Source: Allobosea sp. (GTDB taxonomy: Bacteria; Pseudomonadota; Alphaproteobacteria; Rhizobiales; Beijerinckiaceae). From it: a stretch of DNA of 64,000 nucleotides. The position numbers and the translations under genes were made by a program. The stretch is taken from NCBI RefSeq assembly GCF_030695125.1, contig NZ_JAUYTP010000030.1:62001-126000 (forward strand), read 5' to 3'. How positions within the stretch are numbered: position 1 is the first letter of the stretch; every line of letters starts with the position of its first letter. The notes under the pieces were generated by a model. That model saw only the letters and a list, made by a program, of their open reading frames with translations. It was not told where the DNA came from and made no database searches. Shown here piece after piece: positions 28,220 to 36,492 of the stretch.

Positions 28220-28555
28220 CTATTCGGCGAAGAGGTCGAGTTTGGGGTCGCCCTGGCGGTTCTCGATCTCGACCAGCCAGAGGTCGGAATCGAAGCGCAG
28301 TTCGCGCGCGACGCGCTCCTCGACGCTGCCGGGATCGCTGTCGAGGACGAGCTGGAAGCGGCGTACGCCGTCATCCTGCGCCATCGACTGGGGCGCCGGG
28401 CCATACAGCGCCGCCGTGCGGTCGAGCCGATCGAGCTTGACGAAGATCGCACCGGCCTCGGCGGCGCCCCGGCGCCGCAGCACGGCCACGAGCCCGTCAT
28501 GCGCCGCCTGGCGCAGATAGGCCGAAACCCAGAAATCGCTGGTCAGACGCGCCAT
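28220..28555 (-). CDS. DUF1491 family protein
   Basis: This 111-residue cytoplasmic protein opens with LTSDFWVSAYLRQ and contains GAIFVKLDRLD and DSDLWLVEIENRQGDPKLDLF, the conserved blocks of DUF1491. The function is unknown. The start at 28555 is the family-typical MARLTSDFW. It lies 22 bp after the stop of the Pro/Ala-rich membrane protein gene on the same strand, so both are probably cotranscribed after the histidine kinase gene. Confidence 0.85.
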   Translation of the reverse strand: MARLTSDFWVSAYLRQAAHDGLVAVLRRRGAAEAGAIFVKLDRLDRTAALYGPAPQSMAQDDGVRRFQLVLDSDPGSVEERVARELRFDSDLWLVEIENRQGDPKLDLFAE

Positions 28556-28577
28556 CGGCGCCGCTTCCTTCGCCGTC

Positions 28578-29174
28578 TCAGTTTTCCGCGCTGCGGCGCG
28601 GCGCGGCCGGCTTCGCCTGGGCGACGCCGCGGATGTCGGCGGGCGGACGCATATCGGCACCGTTGATCAGATCGGCGATCGGATCGCGCGGCGCGGCGGC
28701 GCGCGCGGCCGGAGCCGGCGTCGGAGCCGGCGCAGCCGCGGTGCGCGGTACATTCGTGACCGCAGCCGGCGGCCGGGCCACGGTCTCGCGCGCCTGCTGC
28801 GACAGATCGACGGGGCGCGAGGGCGGCAACGGCGCCGCGGCCGTGCTCGTCATCGCGGCGGCGGGAGCCACCGCAGCCGGCGGCTCGACACGGCGCTCGG
28901 CCTGGCGTTCCGGCTGGCGAGCCGGCGGCGTCTGCGAGGGCGCCGAGACCATCGGCGCGGGGTGGCGCGCCTTCTGCAGGAACAGGGCATTGGCGAGGAT
29001 GGCGGCCGAAATGCCCGCGAAGACGAGCAGCACGAAGGCCCGGCCGGGGCGGCGCAGGGCGAGTTTCGTCATGCGGCCGAGCCAGCTCGCGCCGCGACGC
29101 GGATGGGGCTGGGCGCGCTTGAGCGGCGCAGACAGCGAGACGCTGGAATGGGAGCGGGCGGCGATCGTTGACAT
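28578..29174 (-). CDS. Pro/Ala-rich single-pass membrane protein
   Basis: This 198-residue protein has a basic cytoplasmic N-terminus, one membrane helix at about residues 45-66 (AFVLLVFAGISAAILANALFL) and a long Pro/Ala/Arg-rich periplasmic stretch ending DPIADLINGADMRPPADI. No folded domain is evident. Relatives next to DUF1491 genes can carry a peptidoglycan-binding domain; none is visible here, so it may be a shortened form. It sits 15 bp after the histidine kinase gene. Confidence 0.65.
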   Translation of the reverse strand: MSTIAARSHSSVSLSAPLKRAQPHPRRGASWLGRMTKLALRRPGRAFVLLVFAGISAAILANALFLQKARHPAPMVSAPSQTPPARQPERQAERRVEPPAAVAPAAAMTSTAAAPLPPSRPVDLSQQARETVARPPAAVTNVPRTAAAPAPTPAPAARAAAPRDPIADLINGADMRPPADIRGVAQAKPAAPRRSAEN

Positions 29175-29189
29175 GCGAAGGGCTCGTGT

Positions 29190-30995
29190 TCAGGCGGTCA
29201 GACGAAAGGGTATCTTGGTTTCGAAGCCGCGGCGCGGGGCGCGGGCGAAGGTCGCGATCCGGGCGGGCTGGGACGTCTCCGCCGCGCCGGCGACCGGCAG
29301 GCGCACGGCGACGCGCGTTCCCACGCCCGGCGCGCTCTCGATGGTGAGGCGTCCGCCATGCAGGCCCACGAGGCCGCGCACCACCGAAAGTCCCAGGCCC
29401 GTGCCCTCATAGGCGCGGTCATAGGAGCCCTTGGCCTGGAAGAACGGGTCGCCGAGCCGCGGCAGGTCCGGGGCGGCGATGCCGATGCCGGTGTCGGAAA
29501 CCGAGAGGTCGATCATGTCGCCGTCGCGGACGATGGCGAGGACGACGCGTCCGCCCGGCGGCGTGAACTTGATGGCGTTGGAGAGCAGGTTGATGATGAC
29601 CTGCTTCAGCGCCCGGCGGTCGCCCAGCACGGTGGGCAGGTCGGGTCCGACGACGCGCTCCAGATCGATGTCGCCCGCCTGCGCCCGCAGTGCCATCAGC
29701 GCCGCGCAGTCGCGCGTCAGCTCTGAGACGTCGAGCGGCTCCTGGTCGATCGTCATCGTGCCGCTCTCGATCTTGGAGATGTCGAGCAGCGTGTTGACGA
29801 CCTCGAGCAGGTGATGCCCCGAGGCGTGGATGATCTGCGCGTATTCGAGCCGCTTGTCCGCATCGAGCCAGGGCTGGGCCTCGCTCGTCAGCAGTTCGGA
29901 GAAGCCGATGATGGCGTTCAACGGCGTGCGCAGCTCATGGCTGACGGTCGCCAGGAAGCGGCCCTTGATGTCGCTCGCCTTGACCGCCTCGGCATGGTCG
30001 CGCGCCTGTTCGGCCTCGACGGCGCGCCTGGCGGTGATGTCGCGCATGACGCAGACGACCGCCGCGCTGTCGCCGGGGACGGCGGTCTCGATGCGGTGGG
30101 CCTGCATTTCCAGCCAGAGCGAGACCGGCTGCGGCTGGTCGCGCTCGCCGCTGGCCAGAAAGAGCGTGCGGAAACAGGCAGTCGCGGCTCCCGCGCCATG
30201 CGCGGCATCGCTCAGGGCCTTCAGGAACAGCGGGCGGTCGGCGACATGCACGCGCTCGAACAGGCCACGGCCGAGCAGGTCGCGCGGCTCGGCACCCGCC
30301 AGCGAGCGCGCAGCCTCGTTGGCGAAGACGACGGCGCCGCTGGCATCATGCCAGGTGACGAGGTCGCCGACATGGTCGAGCAGGAGCTGGGCGCGCTGGT
30401 CGGAGGCGCGGTGCTCCCGCAACTCCTCACGACGGCGATGCAGGAAGCCGACGGCGACCAGCATCACCTGCAGGACGGCGACCATGACCAGGGTCGGCAT
30501 CATCTCCCCGGACCAGGCGACCTGCCCGGCGAAGAGGCCGGCATGGTCGAGCGCGACGACGGCCAACAGCGCGACCGCGGCGATGATGCCCGCCCGCACG
30601 ACATAGGGCCGCGCCCCGAAGAACATCGCTTCGGCGGGGATCGCGGCGAGCCAGAGCAGGAGCGGCGAGGCCGCGCCGCCGGTCAGGCCGGCCAGCGCGC
30701 CGATGAAGAGAGCGAGCGCGGCGGCCGAGATGCCATGCGCGATGTCGAGCCGGCCGCTGCGCGACAGCGTCACCACCGCCAGCAGCGGGAGGGCAGCCGC
30801 CACGATCACCGCCGCTTCGAGCGCCCCGAGCGTGCCGCGCCAGGCGATGTAGGCCGGGGCGAGGCCGAGCGCGACCGCGCCGACCAGCAGACGCGTCAGG
30901 ATGAAGCGCTCATGGCGCATGCGTTCCAGCGAACTGGGCAGCACGGATGCGTGCACCATCGCCGCCACCTGTGTCCTGACCGCCTGCATCTTCAT
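29190..30995 (-). CDS. PAS-domain sensor histidine kinase (DivJ/PleC-like)
   Basis: This is a membrane histidine kinase of about 601 residues. Five or six hydrophobic helices occupy about residues 30-185, followed by a PAS domain (about 200-320, VTWHDASGAVVFANEAAR), a HisKA domain with FLATVSHELRTPLNAIIGF (phosphorylated His353), and an HATPase domain with the N box NLLSNAIKFTP and G boxes DTGIGI and GTGLGLSVV. The overall plan resembles DivJ/PleC cell-cycle kinases. No response regulator gene is adjacent. The start at 30995 (MKMQAVRTQ) is preferred; an ATG at 31040 would add 15 residues. Confidence 0.9.
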   Translation of the reverse strand: MKMQAVRTQVAAMVHASVLPSSLERMRHERFILTRLLVGAVALGLAPAYIAWRGTLGALEAAVIVAAALPLLAVVTLSRSGRLDIAHGISAAALALFIGALAGLTGGAASPLLLWLAAIPAEAMFFGARPYVVRAGIIAAVALLAVVALDHAGLFAGQVAWSGEMMPTLVMVAVLQVMLVAVGFLHRRREELREHRASDQRAQLLLDHVGDLVTWHDASGAVVFANEAARSLAGAEPRDLLGRGLFERVHVADRPLFLKALSDAAHGAGAATACFRTLFLASGERDQPQPVSLWLEMQAHRIETAVPGDSAAVVCVMRDITARRAVEAEQARDHAEAVKASDIKGRFLATVSHELRTPLNAIIGFSELLTSEAQPWLDADKRLEYAQIIHASGHHLLEVVNTLLDISKIESGTMTIDQEPLDVSELTRDCAALMALRAQAGDIDLERVVGPDLPTVLGDRRALKQVIINLLSNAIKFTPPGGRVVLAIVRDGDMIDLSVSDTGIGIAAPDLPRLGDPFFQAKGSYDRAYEGTGLGLSVVRGLVGLHGGRLTIESAPGVGTRVAVRLPVAGAAETSQPARIATFARAPRRGFETKIPFRLTA

Positions 30996-31316
30996 GAGCA
31001 ACGCAACGCCTAACCTTTGCGGACGGTTCGCCCGCTTCATGCCACTGTCGCCATGGCGGTTTAAGCGGGGCTTAAGGCTGCCCCCGGCGGTCCGCCCAGA
31101 ACGGCTTCGCCGGCGCCCTTTTATCGTTTCATGACAGAGACTTGGGAATCGACACCGGCCCGGGACCGCCGCGCGCCGATGTTGGAAGCAGGGTGAACGG
31201 AAGCTGAAGATCGGCCATTGCCTTTGAGGATCGCGAATGACGCGATTTTGTCGGATCCCGGGCTAGTATCGCTTCGGGACGGGGCTGTGAGAGCCTCTTT
31301 CGATGTGGGGACCCCG
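30996..31316. other. Intergenic region without recognised gene
   Basis: These 321 bases separate the divergent histidine kinase and DUF5330-like genes. They hold a short inverted repeat, ATCGCG-AATGA-CGCGAT, near 31230-31246, and A/T-richer patches that could be promoters. No coding sequence or stable RNA was recognised. Confidence 0.5.
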
Positions 31317-31613
31317 ATGGCCTATATCCTGCGGAGCCTGGCGGTGATCGGCGTGATCGCGGCGTACTCGCCCGTGCATGGCGAGCGGGCCGAGGAGCAT
31401 GGCCCGGTCGCGACGGCGCGCAATCTGGGCCGGGCCGCGGCGACGATCGACGCCCATGGCGCGATGTCGGGCCTGACTGCGGCGCGCGAGGCGGCGCAGA
31501 TCCTCGCCGGCCTCGACCCCGAAACGCGACAGCGCCTGATGGCGATGACGGCCGCGACCGCCGCTGGTCGTGGCGAGGGGCTCGTAGCTGCGGCCGGCCC
31601 CCCGACGCGCTGA
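31317..31613 (+). CDS. Small exported protein upstream of sufE (DUF5330-like)
   Basis: This 98-residue protein has an N-terminal hydrophobic signal or anchor (residues 2-20, AYILRSLAVIGVIAAYSPV). The remainder is helical, with QILAGLDPETRQRLMAM. Small proteins of this kind (DUF5330) lie next to sufE in many Rhizobiales, and the position matches; sequence similarity was judged by eye only. The start at 31317 is the ATG directly before the hydrophobic segment. Confidence 0.6.
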   Translation: MAYILRSLAVIGVIAAYSPVHGERAEEHGPVATARNLGRAAATIDAHGAMSGLTAAREAAQILAGLDPETRQRLMAMTAATAAGRGEGLVAAAGPPTR

Positions 31614-31737
31614 CACGCCACAGGGCGCCAGGCGGCCCCGCGCTTGACGCCGACGCCCGGCGCGCCGAAGACGCTGTCGCTGCCGGTTTGCGACGCTGGC
31701 CTGCAGCATGCCCCGCGGCGGGCCGCACGGACGGAAC

Positions 31738-32166
31738 ATGAGCGCCAAACTCGACGAGATCATCGCGAATTTCGACCTGCTCGACGAGTGGGACGACCGC
31801 TATCGTTATCTGATCGAACTCGGCAAGAGCCTCGAGCCCTTGCCGGAAGAGGCCCATAACGAGACCAACAAGGTGCGCGGCTGCGCCAGCCAGGTCTGGC
31901 TCGACGCGCGCCGCGAGGCCGGGCCGGGGCCCCAGACGCTCCTGCATTTCCGCGGCGACAGCGACGCCCATATCGTGCGCGGGCTGGTGGCGCTGGCGCT
32001 GGCGACCTATTCCGGCCGCACCGCGTCCGAGATCCTGGAAACCGACGCCTTCGCGATCTACGAAAAGCTCGGGCTCGCGGCGCATCTGACGCCGCAGCGC
32101 TCCAATGGCGTGCGCTCGATGATCGAGCGGATCAAGGCCGACGCGCGCCAGGCCGCTGCCGGCTGA
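31738..32166 (+). CDS. sufE: SufE-family cysteine desulfuration protein
   Basis: SufE accepts persulfide sulfur from the cysteine desulfurase SufS for iron-sulfur cluster assembly. The 142 residues match the family. The active-site cysteine is Cys49 in NETNKVRGCASQVWL, preceded by WDDRYRYLIELGKSLEPLP. The C-terminal half, with SGRTASEILETDAF and LGLAAHLTPQRSNG, is also canonical. An ATG at 31738 is used; another in-frame ATG 30 bp upstream adds nothing conserved. No suf operon is nearby, so this is a detached copy, as usual in Alphaproteobacteria. Confidence 0.95.
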   Translation: MSAKLDEIIANFDLLDEWDDRYRYLIELGKSLEPLPEEAHNETNKVRGCASQVWLDARREAGPGPQTLLHFRGDSDAHIVRGLVALALATYSGRTASEILETDAFAIYEKLGLAAHLTPQRSNGVRSMIERIKADARQAAAG

Positions 32167-32175
32167 CAGCGCGTC

Positions 32176-32997
32176 TCAGCCCGCCGACGCAGCCATGATC
32201 GTCGCCCGGGCGTCGTCCGCCAGCCAGACCTGGTCGCGGCGTCGGCTCGCGGGGGGCGTCACGAGGCCATAATGGGTCGCGAGGCTCTTGAGCGCGAGCC
32301 GCAGCACCACCTTGGCGGACCGCGCCGGCCAGCCGCGCTCGCGCTCGACGGAATCGAGCCCCTTCAGGAAGCCGCAGACATCGATCGCCAGGCCCGACAG
32401 ATCGGGCCCGAGCCGGTCGCAGGCCAACCGGACGCGCTGGCGCGCCGCAAGGGCTGCGTCCGAGGCCGAGGCCGAGCCGCGGCTGCCGGCGCCGCGCCCG
32501 TCGGGCGCCAGCGACGCATCCCAGTTCATCGTCATGCGCGGCATCATCCGGGCCAAGGTGAGATCGGCGCGGAACCGCTCGCCGGCTGCGAATTCCTGCG
32601 CCGAGATCTGCGGCTGGCCGTCCTTGCCGGGCCGCCGGTGCAACCAGAGCAGTGGGCTCTCCCGCTCGTCCAGCATCACGCTCTGCGCGCGTCCATCGAC
32701 CATGACCGTGGCCTCGACCACGGACCGTGTGACCCTGCCGACGGGATCGCGCGGGAGCAGACGCCGGGTGCGGCCCTCGCCGGTCCACTGCGCCCCGCCG
32801 GATGCGACGAGCGCCTCTGCCGCCTCGATCGGCGCATAGCCCGCACCGAGGCTCGTTCCGCCCTTGCTGCGGTAGAGCGCAAGCCGTCCGCAGCCCAGCG
32901 GCGACAGGCAGCCGAAGGCCCCGGGCTGGGCCAGATGGCGCCGCAGCGACGCCGTTGCGGCGTCCGTGCGAGCGGCTTTCTCCCCTGCCCGGCTCAT
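32176..32997 (-). CDS. DUF6456 domain protein
   Basis: This 273-residue protein has a DUF6456-like C-terminal region (about residues 100-255). ESPLLWLHRRPGKDGQPQIS, then EFAAGERFRADLTLARMMPRMTMNWD, and DVCGFLKGLDSVERERGWPARSAKVVLRLAL are the conserved blocks. Such proteins are found in Alphaproteobacteria and are thought to bind DNA because of helical segments, but the role is unproven. The ATG at 32997 overlaps the TGA of the DnaA-like gene (ATGA), so the two are made together. The start is set by this overlap. Confidence 0.85.
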   Translation of the reverse strand: MSRAGEKAARTDAATASLRRHLAQPGAFGCLSPLGCGRLALYRSKGGTSLGAGYAPIEAAEALVASGGAQWTGEGRTRRLLPRDPVGRVTRSVVEATVMVDGRAQSVMLDERESPLLWLHRRPGKDGQPQISAQEFAAGERFRADLTLARMMPRMTMNWDASLAPDGRGAGSRGSASASDAALAARQRVRLACDRLGPDLSGLAIDVCGFLKGLDSVERERGWPARSAKVVLRLALKSLATHYGLVTPPASRRRDQVWLADDARATIMAASAG

Positions 32998-33365
32998 GAG
33001 CGGCACTCCCCATGCGTGACGGCTGCGAGCGAACCCGTCAGCGCGAGCAGGCTGGCCTCCAGCGCCGTCAGCGCAAATTCCTGCCGGGGATCATCGCGGC
33101 GATCCTCGATCAGCGCGCAGGCATGGCGGACGGTCGTGCGGTCGCGCCCGAAGCAGATGCCGACGCGGGTGAAGGTCAGCCCGAAGGCGACATGAGCGAG
33201 ATACATCGCCGTCTGACGCGCCCGGGCCGCCGGTGCGCCGCCGCGGTGGCGTGCCCGCAAGGCGCCAATGGACACATGCGAGGTCGCAGCTACAGCGATT
33301 TCGGCGAGCCTCGCCAAGGCGGCACAGTCCAGCGGATCGGCGCCGTCGAGATGACGTATGTTCAT
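32994..33365 (-). CDS. Stand-alone DnaA domain IV-like helix-turn-helix protein
   Basis: This 123-residue protein corresponds to the C-terminal DNA-binding domain of DnaA without its ATPase. RQTAMYLAHVAFGLTFTRVG (about residues 50-69) matches the domain-IV helices, and CFGRDRTTVRHA (71-82) matches the DnaA box-recognition signature with RDHTTV changed to RDRTTV. It may bind DnaA-box-like sites and act as a regulator or competitor of DnaA; this is inference. It is cotranscribed with the DUF6456 gene through a 4-bp overlap. An A/T-rich promoter-like stretch lies just upstream (33407-33445). Confidence 0.85.
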   Translation of the reverse strand: MNIRHLDGADPLDCAALARLAEIAVAATSHVSIGALRARHRGGAPAARARQTAMYLAHVAFGLTFTRVGICFGRDRTTVRHACALIEDRRDDPRQEFALTALEASLLALTGSLAAVTHGECRS

Positions 33366-33492
33366 GTCTTGTTCCTTCAGCGCTACGCCGGTCGCGGCGT
33401 CGTGGCGCTATGTGATCATGAAAATATTCCTATATCAAGTGCGAGCGTCTGGCGCCGCATCTATCCCCGCCGCGGCACCGGGCAGCCCATGG

Positions 33493-33522
33493 AAAAAGGC
33501 CGCCGGAATGCCGGCGGCCTTT
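33493..33522 (-). terminator. Rho-independent terminator after mucR
   Basis: Read on the minus strand, GGCCGCCGG and CCGGCGGCC form a 9-bp perfect stem around CATT, followed by five T residues, 27 bp after the mucR stop. The A run on the other flank makes it potentially bidirectional. Confidence 0.85.
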
Positions 33523-33549
33523 GTGAAATCCAGAGTGATCGCAAGGATC

Positions 33550-33966
33550 TCAGCGGCGCTTGCGGCGCTGCTGGCCCAGGCCCATCTTCTTGGCGAGCTG
33601 CGAGCGCGCCTCGGCGTAATTGGGCGCCACCATCGGATAATCCGGCGGCAGACCCCACTTCTCGCGGTACTGCTCGGGCGACATGTTGTACTGCGTGCGC
33701 AGATGGCGCTTCAGCGATTTGAACTTCTTGCCGTCCTCGAGGCAGATCAGATAGTCGGCCGTGATCGACTTCTTGACCGGAATCGCCGGCTTGGGCGCCT
33801 CGGCCGGCATCACCGGAGCGGCGCCGCTGACGACACGGCCCAGCGCGGCGTGAACATCACTGATCAGCGCAGGCAAATCGGACGCGGGAACCGAGTTGTT
33901 CGAAACATAAGCGGACACGATATCCGCCGTCAGCTCGATGAAATCCGATTCGTCATTGTCAGCCAT
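33550..33966 (-). CDS. mucR: MucR/Ros-family transcriptional regulator
   Basis: MucR is a 138-residue H-NS-like global regulator of surface polysaccharide, motility and cell-cycle genes in Rhizobiales. The N-terminal oligomerisation part includes [15 protein letters not shown] and [12 protein letters not shown]; the zinc-finger region is [18 protein letters not shown] (positions 72-89), then [28 protein letters not shown]. The expected metal ligands are Cys75, Asp78, His88 and a second His at 92, but residue 92 is Gln (RTQYNM). Some homologues are known to fold without zinc. The start is the conserved MADNDESDF. Confidence 0.95.
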   Translation of the reverse strand: MADNDESDFIELTADIVSAYVSNNSVPASDLPALISDVHAALGRVVSGAAPVMPAEAPKPAIPVKKSITADYLICLEDGKKFKSLKRHLRTQYNMSPEQYREKWGLPPDYPMVAPNYAEARSQLAKKMGLGQQRRKRR

Positions 33967-34297
33967 GTTGGCATCACTCCCTGAGATAGTCCGTGAGAAT
34001 CGACGATTACAGCCGGCACTATCTGCATAGATGCCTGACGCGGCCCTGATCAACGGCATCCGAACACTACCGACTCGGACGCATCAACTGCGAACCATTG
34101 CAGACGATGTAATCGAAGGCCTACATCGCTGCAAGTGATGGAGATGCTGCGAATACGATTATCCTCTGCGATTGTTTCCGTCTGTTCCAGATGTTCATGG
34201 CAACAGGCTGCGTCGCTTGGCTGCCTCCGGCCCGGGCGCCGCGGTCTTGCCAGTTGCAGGGCTGCTCTCTACCTGTCTGGGTCCAAGCTTGGTGGGG
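33967..34297. other. Intergenic region, promoter of mucR and oligopeptidase gene
   Basis: This 331-bp stretch between divergent genes is less G/C-rich than average. It holds no recognised RNA or gene. MucR genes are usually autoregulated, so the part next to 33966 is a plausible binding region, but no specific site could be fixed. Confidence 0.5.
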
Positions 34298-36484
34298 ATG
34301 TCGTCGATGCGCTCAAACTCCGTTTCCGGCGCCAGGACGCGGCCACCGCGCAAGGCCACCGCGCCGCGCGCCGAGATTCGCACCAAGACGACCCATGTTC
34401 ACAACGTCACCCTGCAAGACGATTATGACTGGCTGCGGGCCGCGAACTGGAAAGAGGTGCTGCGCGAACCTGCGGCGCTGCCCGCCGACATCCGCCGCCA
34501 TCTCGATGCCGAGAACGCCTATGCGAAGGCGCTGCTGGTCCCGACGCGCGCCCTGCAGCGCGATCTCGTCAAGGAGATGCGCGGCCGCATCAAGGAAGAC
34601 GATGCGAGCGTGCCGCAGCCGGACGGGCCGTTCCTGTATTATGCGCGCTACCGCAGGGGCGGCGAACACCCGCTGATCTGCCGCAAGCCGCGACCGGGGA
34701 CGACGGCGCCGGGCGCGGACACGAGCAAGGGCAAGGCCCGCGAGACGGTGATGCTCGACGCCGACGCGCTCTCCGACGGCAAGGAGTTCTTCGACCTCGG
34801 CGACACCGCCCACAGCCCCGACCATCGCCTTCTCGCCTGGAGCGCCGACGAGGCCGGCTCCGAGCTCTACACGATCCGCGTGCGCGATCTGGCGACCGGC
34901 GCGGATGGGCCCGACGCCATCCCCGACACGACCGGCGACATCGTCTGGGCGGCCGACAGCCAGTCGTTCTTTTATGTCGGCGTCGACGCCGACCACCGGC
35001 CGTCCAAGGTGCTGCGCCATCGTCTCGGCGAGCGCCCCGACGAGGACACGCTGCTGCACGAGGAGGCGGACGCCGGCATGTTCGTCGATATCGACGAGAC
35101 CCAGTCGGGCCGCTTCCTGCTGATCTCGATCAACGACCATGAAACCTCGGAGATCCGGCTCGTCGATCTGGAAGCGCCTGATTCGCGCCCCGTCATCGTG
35201 GCGGCGCGCGCGGTGGGTCTCGAATACGAGGTCGAGCATCATGGCGACGATCTGCTGATCCTGACCAATGCCGACGGCGCCGAGGACTTCAAGATCGCCG
35301 CCGCGCCGGTGGCCGACCCGTCGCCCGCCAACTGGCGCGACCTGATCGCGCATCAACCCGGCCGGCTGATCCTGAGCCATCTCTGCCTGAAGGGACGCCT
35401 GATCCGGCTGGAGCGCGAGGACGGCCTGCCGCGCATCGTCATCCGCGATCTGGCGACGGGCGCAGAAAGCCGCATCGCCTTCGCCGAGGAAGCCTATGGG
35501 CTGGGGATGGATGCGGGCTACGAGTTCGACACCGACACCTTGCGCTTTATCTACGCCTCGATGGCACGCCCGGCCGAAACCTATGATTACAATATGGCGA
35601 CGGGCGAGCGCGTGCTGCTGAAGCGGCAGGAGGTGCCCTCGGGCCATGATCCGGACTCCTACCGGGTCCGCCGCATCTTCGCCACCGCTGGGGATGGCGA
35701 GCAGGTTCCGATCTCGATCCTACACCGCGCCGACACGCCCCTCGACGGCTCGGCGCCCTGCCTGCTCTATGGCTATGGCTCCTATGGCTCGGCGATGTCG
35801 GCCTCGTTCCGGACGCGCCCGCTCAGCCTGGTCGATCGCGGCTTCGTCTACGCCATCGCCCATGTCCGCGGCGGCACCGACAAGGGCCGGCGCTGGTATC
35901 TCGACGGCAAGCGCGACAAGAAGACCAACACCTTCACCGATTTCATCGCGGCGGCCGAGACGCTGGCCGAGGCCGGCTTCACCGCGCGCGGCCGCATCGT
36001 CGCGGAGGGCGGCAGCGCCGGCGGCATGCTGATGGGGGCGGTGGCCAACATGGCCCCCCACCTCTTCGCCGGCATCGTCGCGGAGGTGCCCTTCGTCGAC
36101 GTGCTCAACACGATCCTCGACGACACCCTGCCGCTGACGCCGCCGGAATGGCCGGAATGGGGCGACCCGATCCGCGACATCGACGCCTTCGAGACGATCC
36201 GCAGCTATTCGCCCTATGACAACATCAAGGCTCAGGCCTATCCGCCGATCCTGGCCATGGCCGGGCTGACCGATCCGCGCGTGACCTATTGGGAACCGGC
36301 GAAATGGGTGGCGCGCCTGCGCGCCACGATGACCGGCGGCGGGCCGGTGCTGCTGCACACCAATATGGGGGCCGGCCATGGCGGCGCGGCCGGCCGCTTC
36401 GACTCGCTGAAGGAGACGGCGCTCGCCTATGCCTTCGCCATCCAGGCGGTCGGCGAAGGCTGGCCGGAGGCCGGCAAGGACTAA
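34298..36484 (+). CDS. ptrB: S9 family oligopeptidase (protease II/prolyl oligopeptidase type)
   Basis: This 728-residue cytoplasmic serine peptidase cleaves short peptides, in PtrB after Arg or Lys. An N-terminal beta-propeller (about 70-430) precedes the alpha/beta-hydrolase domain. The catalytic triad is visible as Ser573 in EGGSAGGMLMG, Asp659 in GLTDPRVTYWEP and His694 in GAGHGGAAGRF. AHVRGGTDKGRRWYLDGK is the typical oligopeptidase B stretch. The start at 34298 (MSSMRSNSV) leaves a basic leader of about 30 residues before HVHNVTLQDDYDWLR, so MRSN a few codons later could also be the start. The gene is monocistronic. Confidence 0.93.
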   Translation: MSSMRSNSVSGARTRPPRKATAPRAEIRTKTTHVHNVTLQDDYDWLRAANWKEVLREPAALPADIRRHLDAENAYAKALLVPTRALQRDLVKEMRGRIKEDDASVPQPDGPFLYYARYRRGGEHPLICRKPRPGTTAPGADTSKGKARETVMLDADALSDGKEFFDLGDTAHSPDHRLLAWSADEAGSELYTIRVRDLATGADGPDAIPDTTGDIVWAADSQSFFYVGVDADHRPSKVLRHRLGERPDEDTLLHEEADAGMFVDIDETQSGRFLLISINDHETSEIRLVDLEAPDSRPVIVAARAVGLEYEVEHHGDDLLILTNADGAEDFKIAAAPVADPSPANWRDLIAHQPGRLILSHLCLKGRLIRLEREDGLPRIVIRDLATGAESRIAFAEEAYGLGMDAGYEFDTDTLRFIYASMARPAETYDYNMATGERVLLKRQEVPSGHDPDSYRVRRIFATAGDGEQVPISILHRADTPLDGSAPCLLYGYGSYGSAMSASFRTRPLSLVDRGFVYAIAHVRGGTDKGRRWYLDGKRDKKTNTFTDFIAAAETLAEAGFTARGRIVAEGGSAGGMLMGAVANMAPHLFAGIVAEVPFVDVLNTILDDTLPLTPPEWPEWGDPIRDIDAFETIRSYSPYDNIKAQAYPPILAMAGLTDPRVTYWEPAKWVARLRATMTGGGPVLLHTNMGAGHGGAAGRFDSLKETALAYAFAIQAVGEGWPEAGKD

Positions 36485-36492
36485 CCGAGCGG

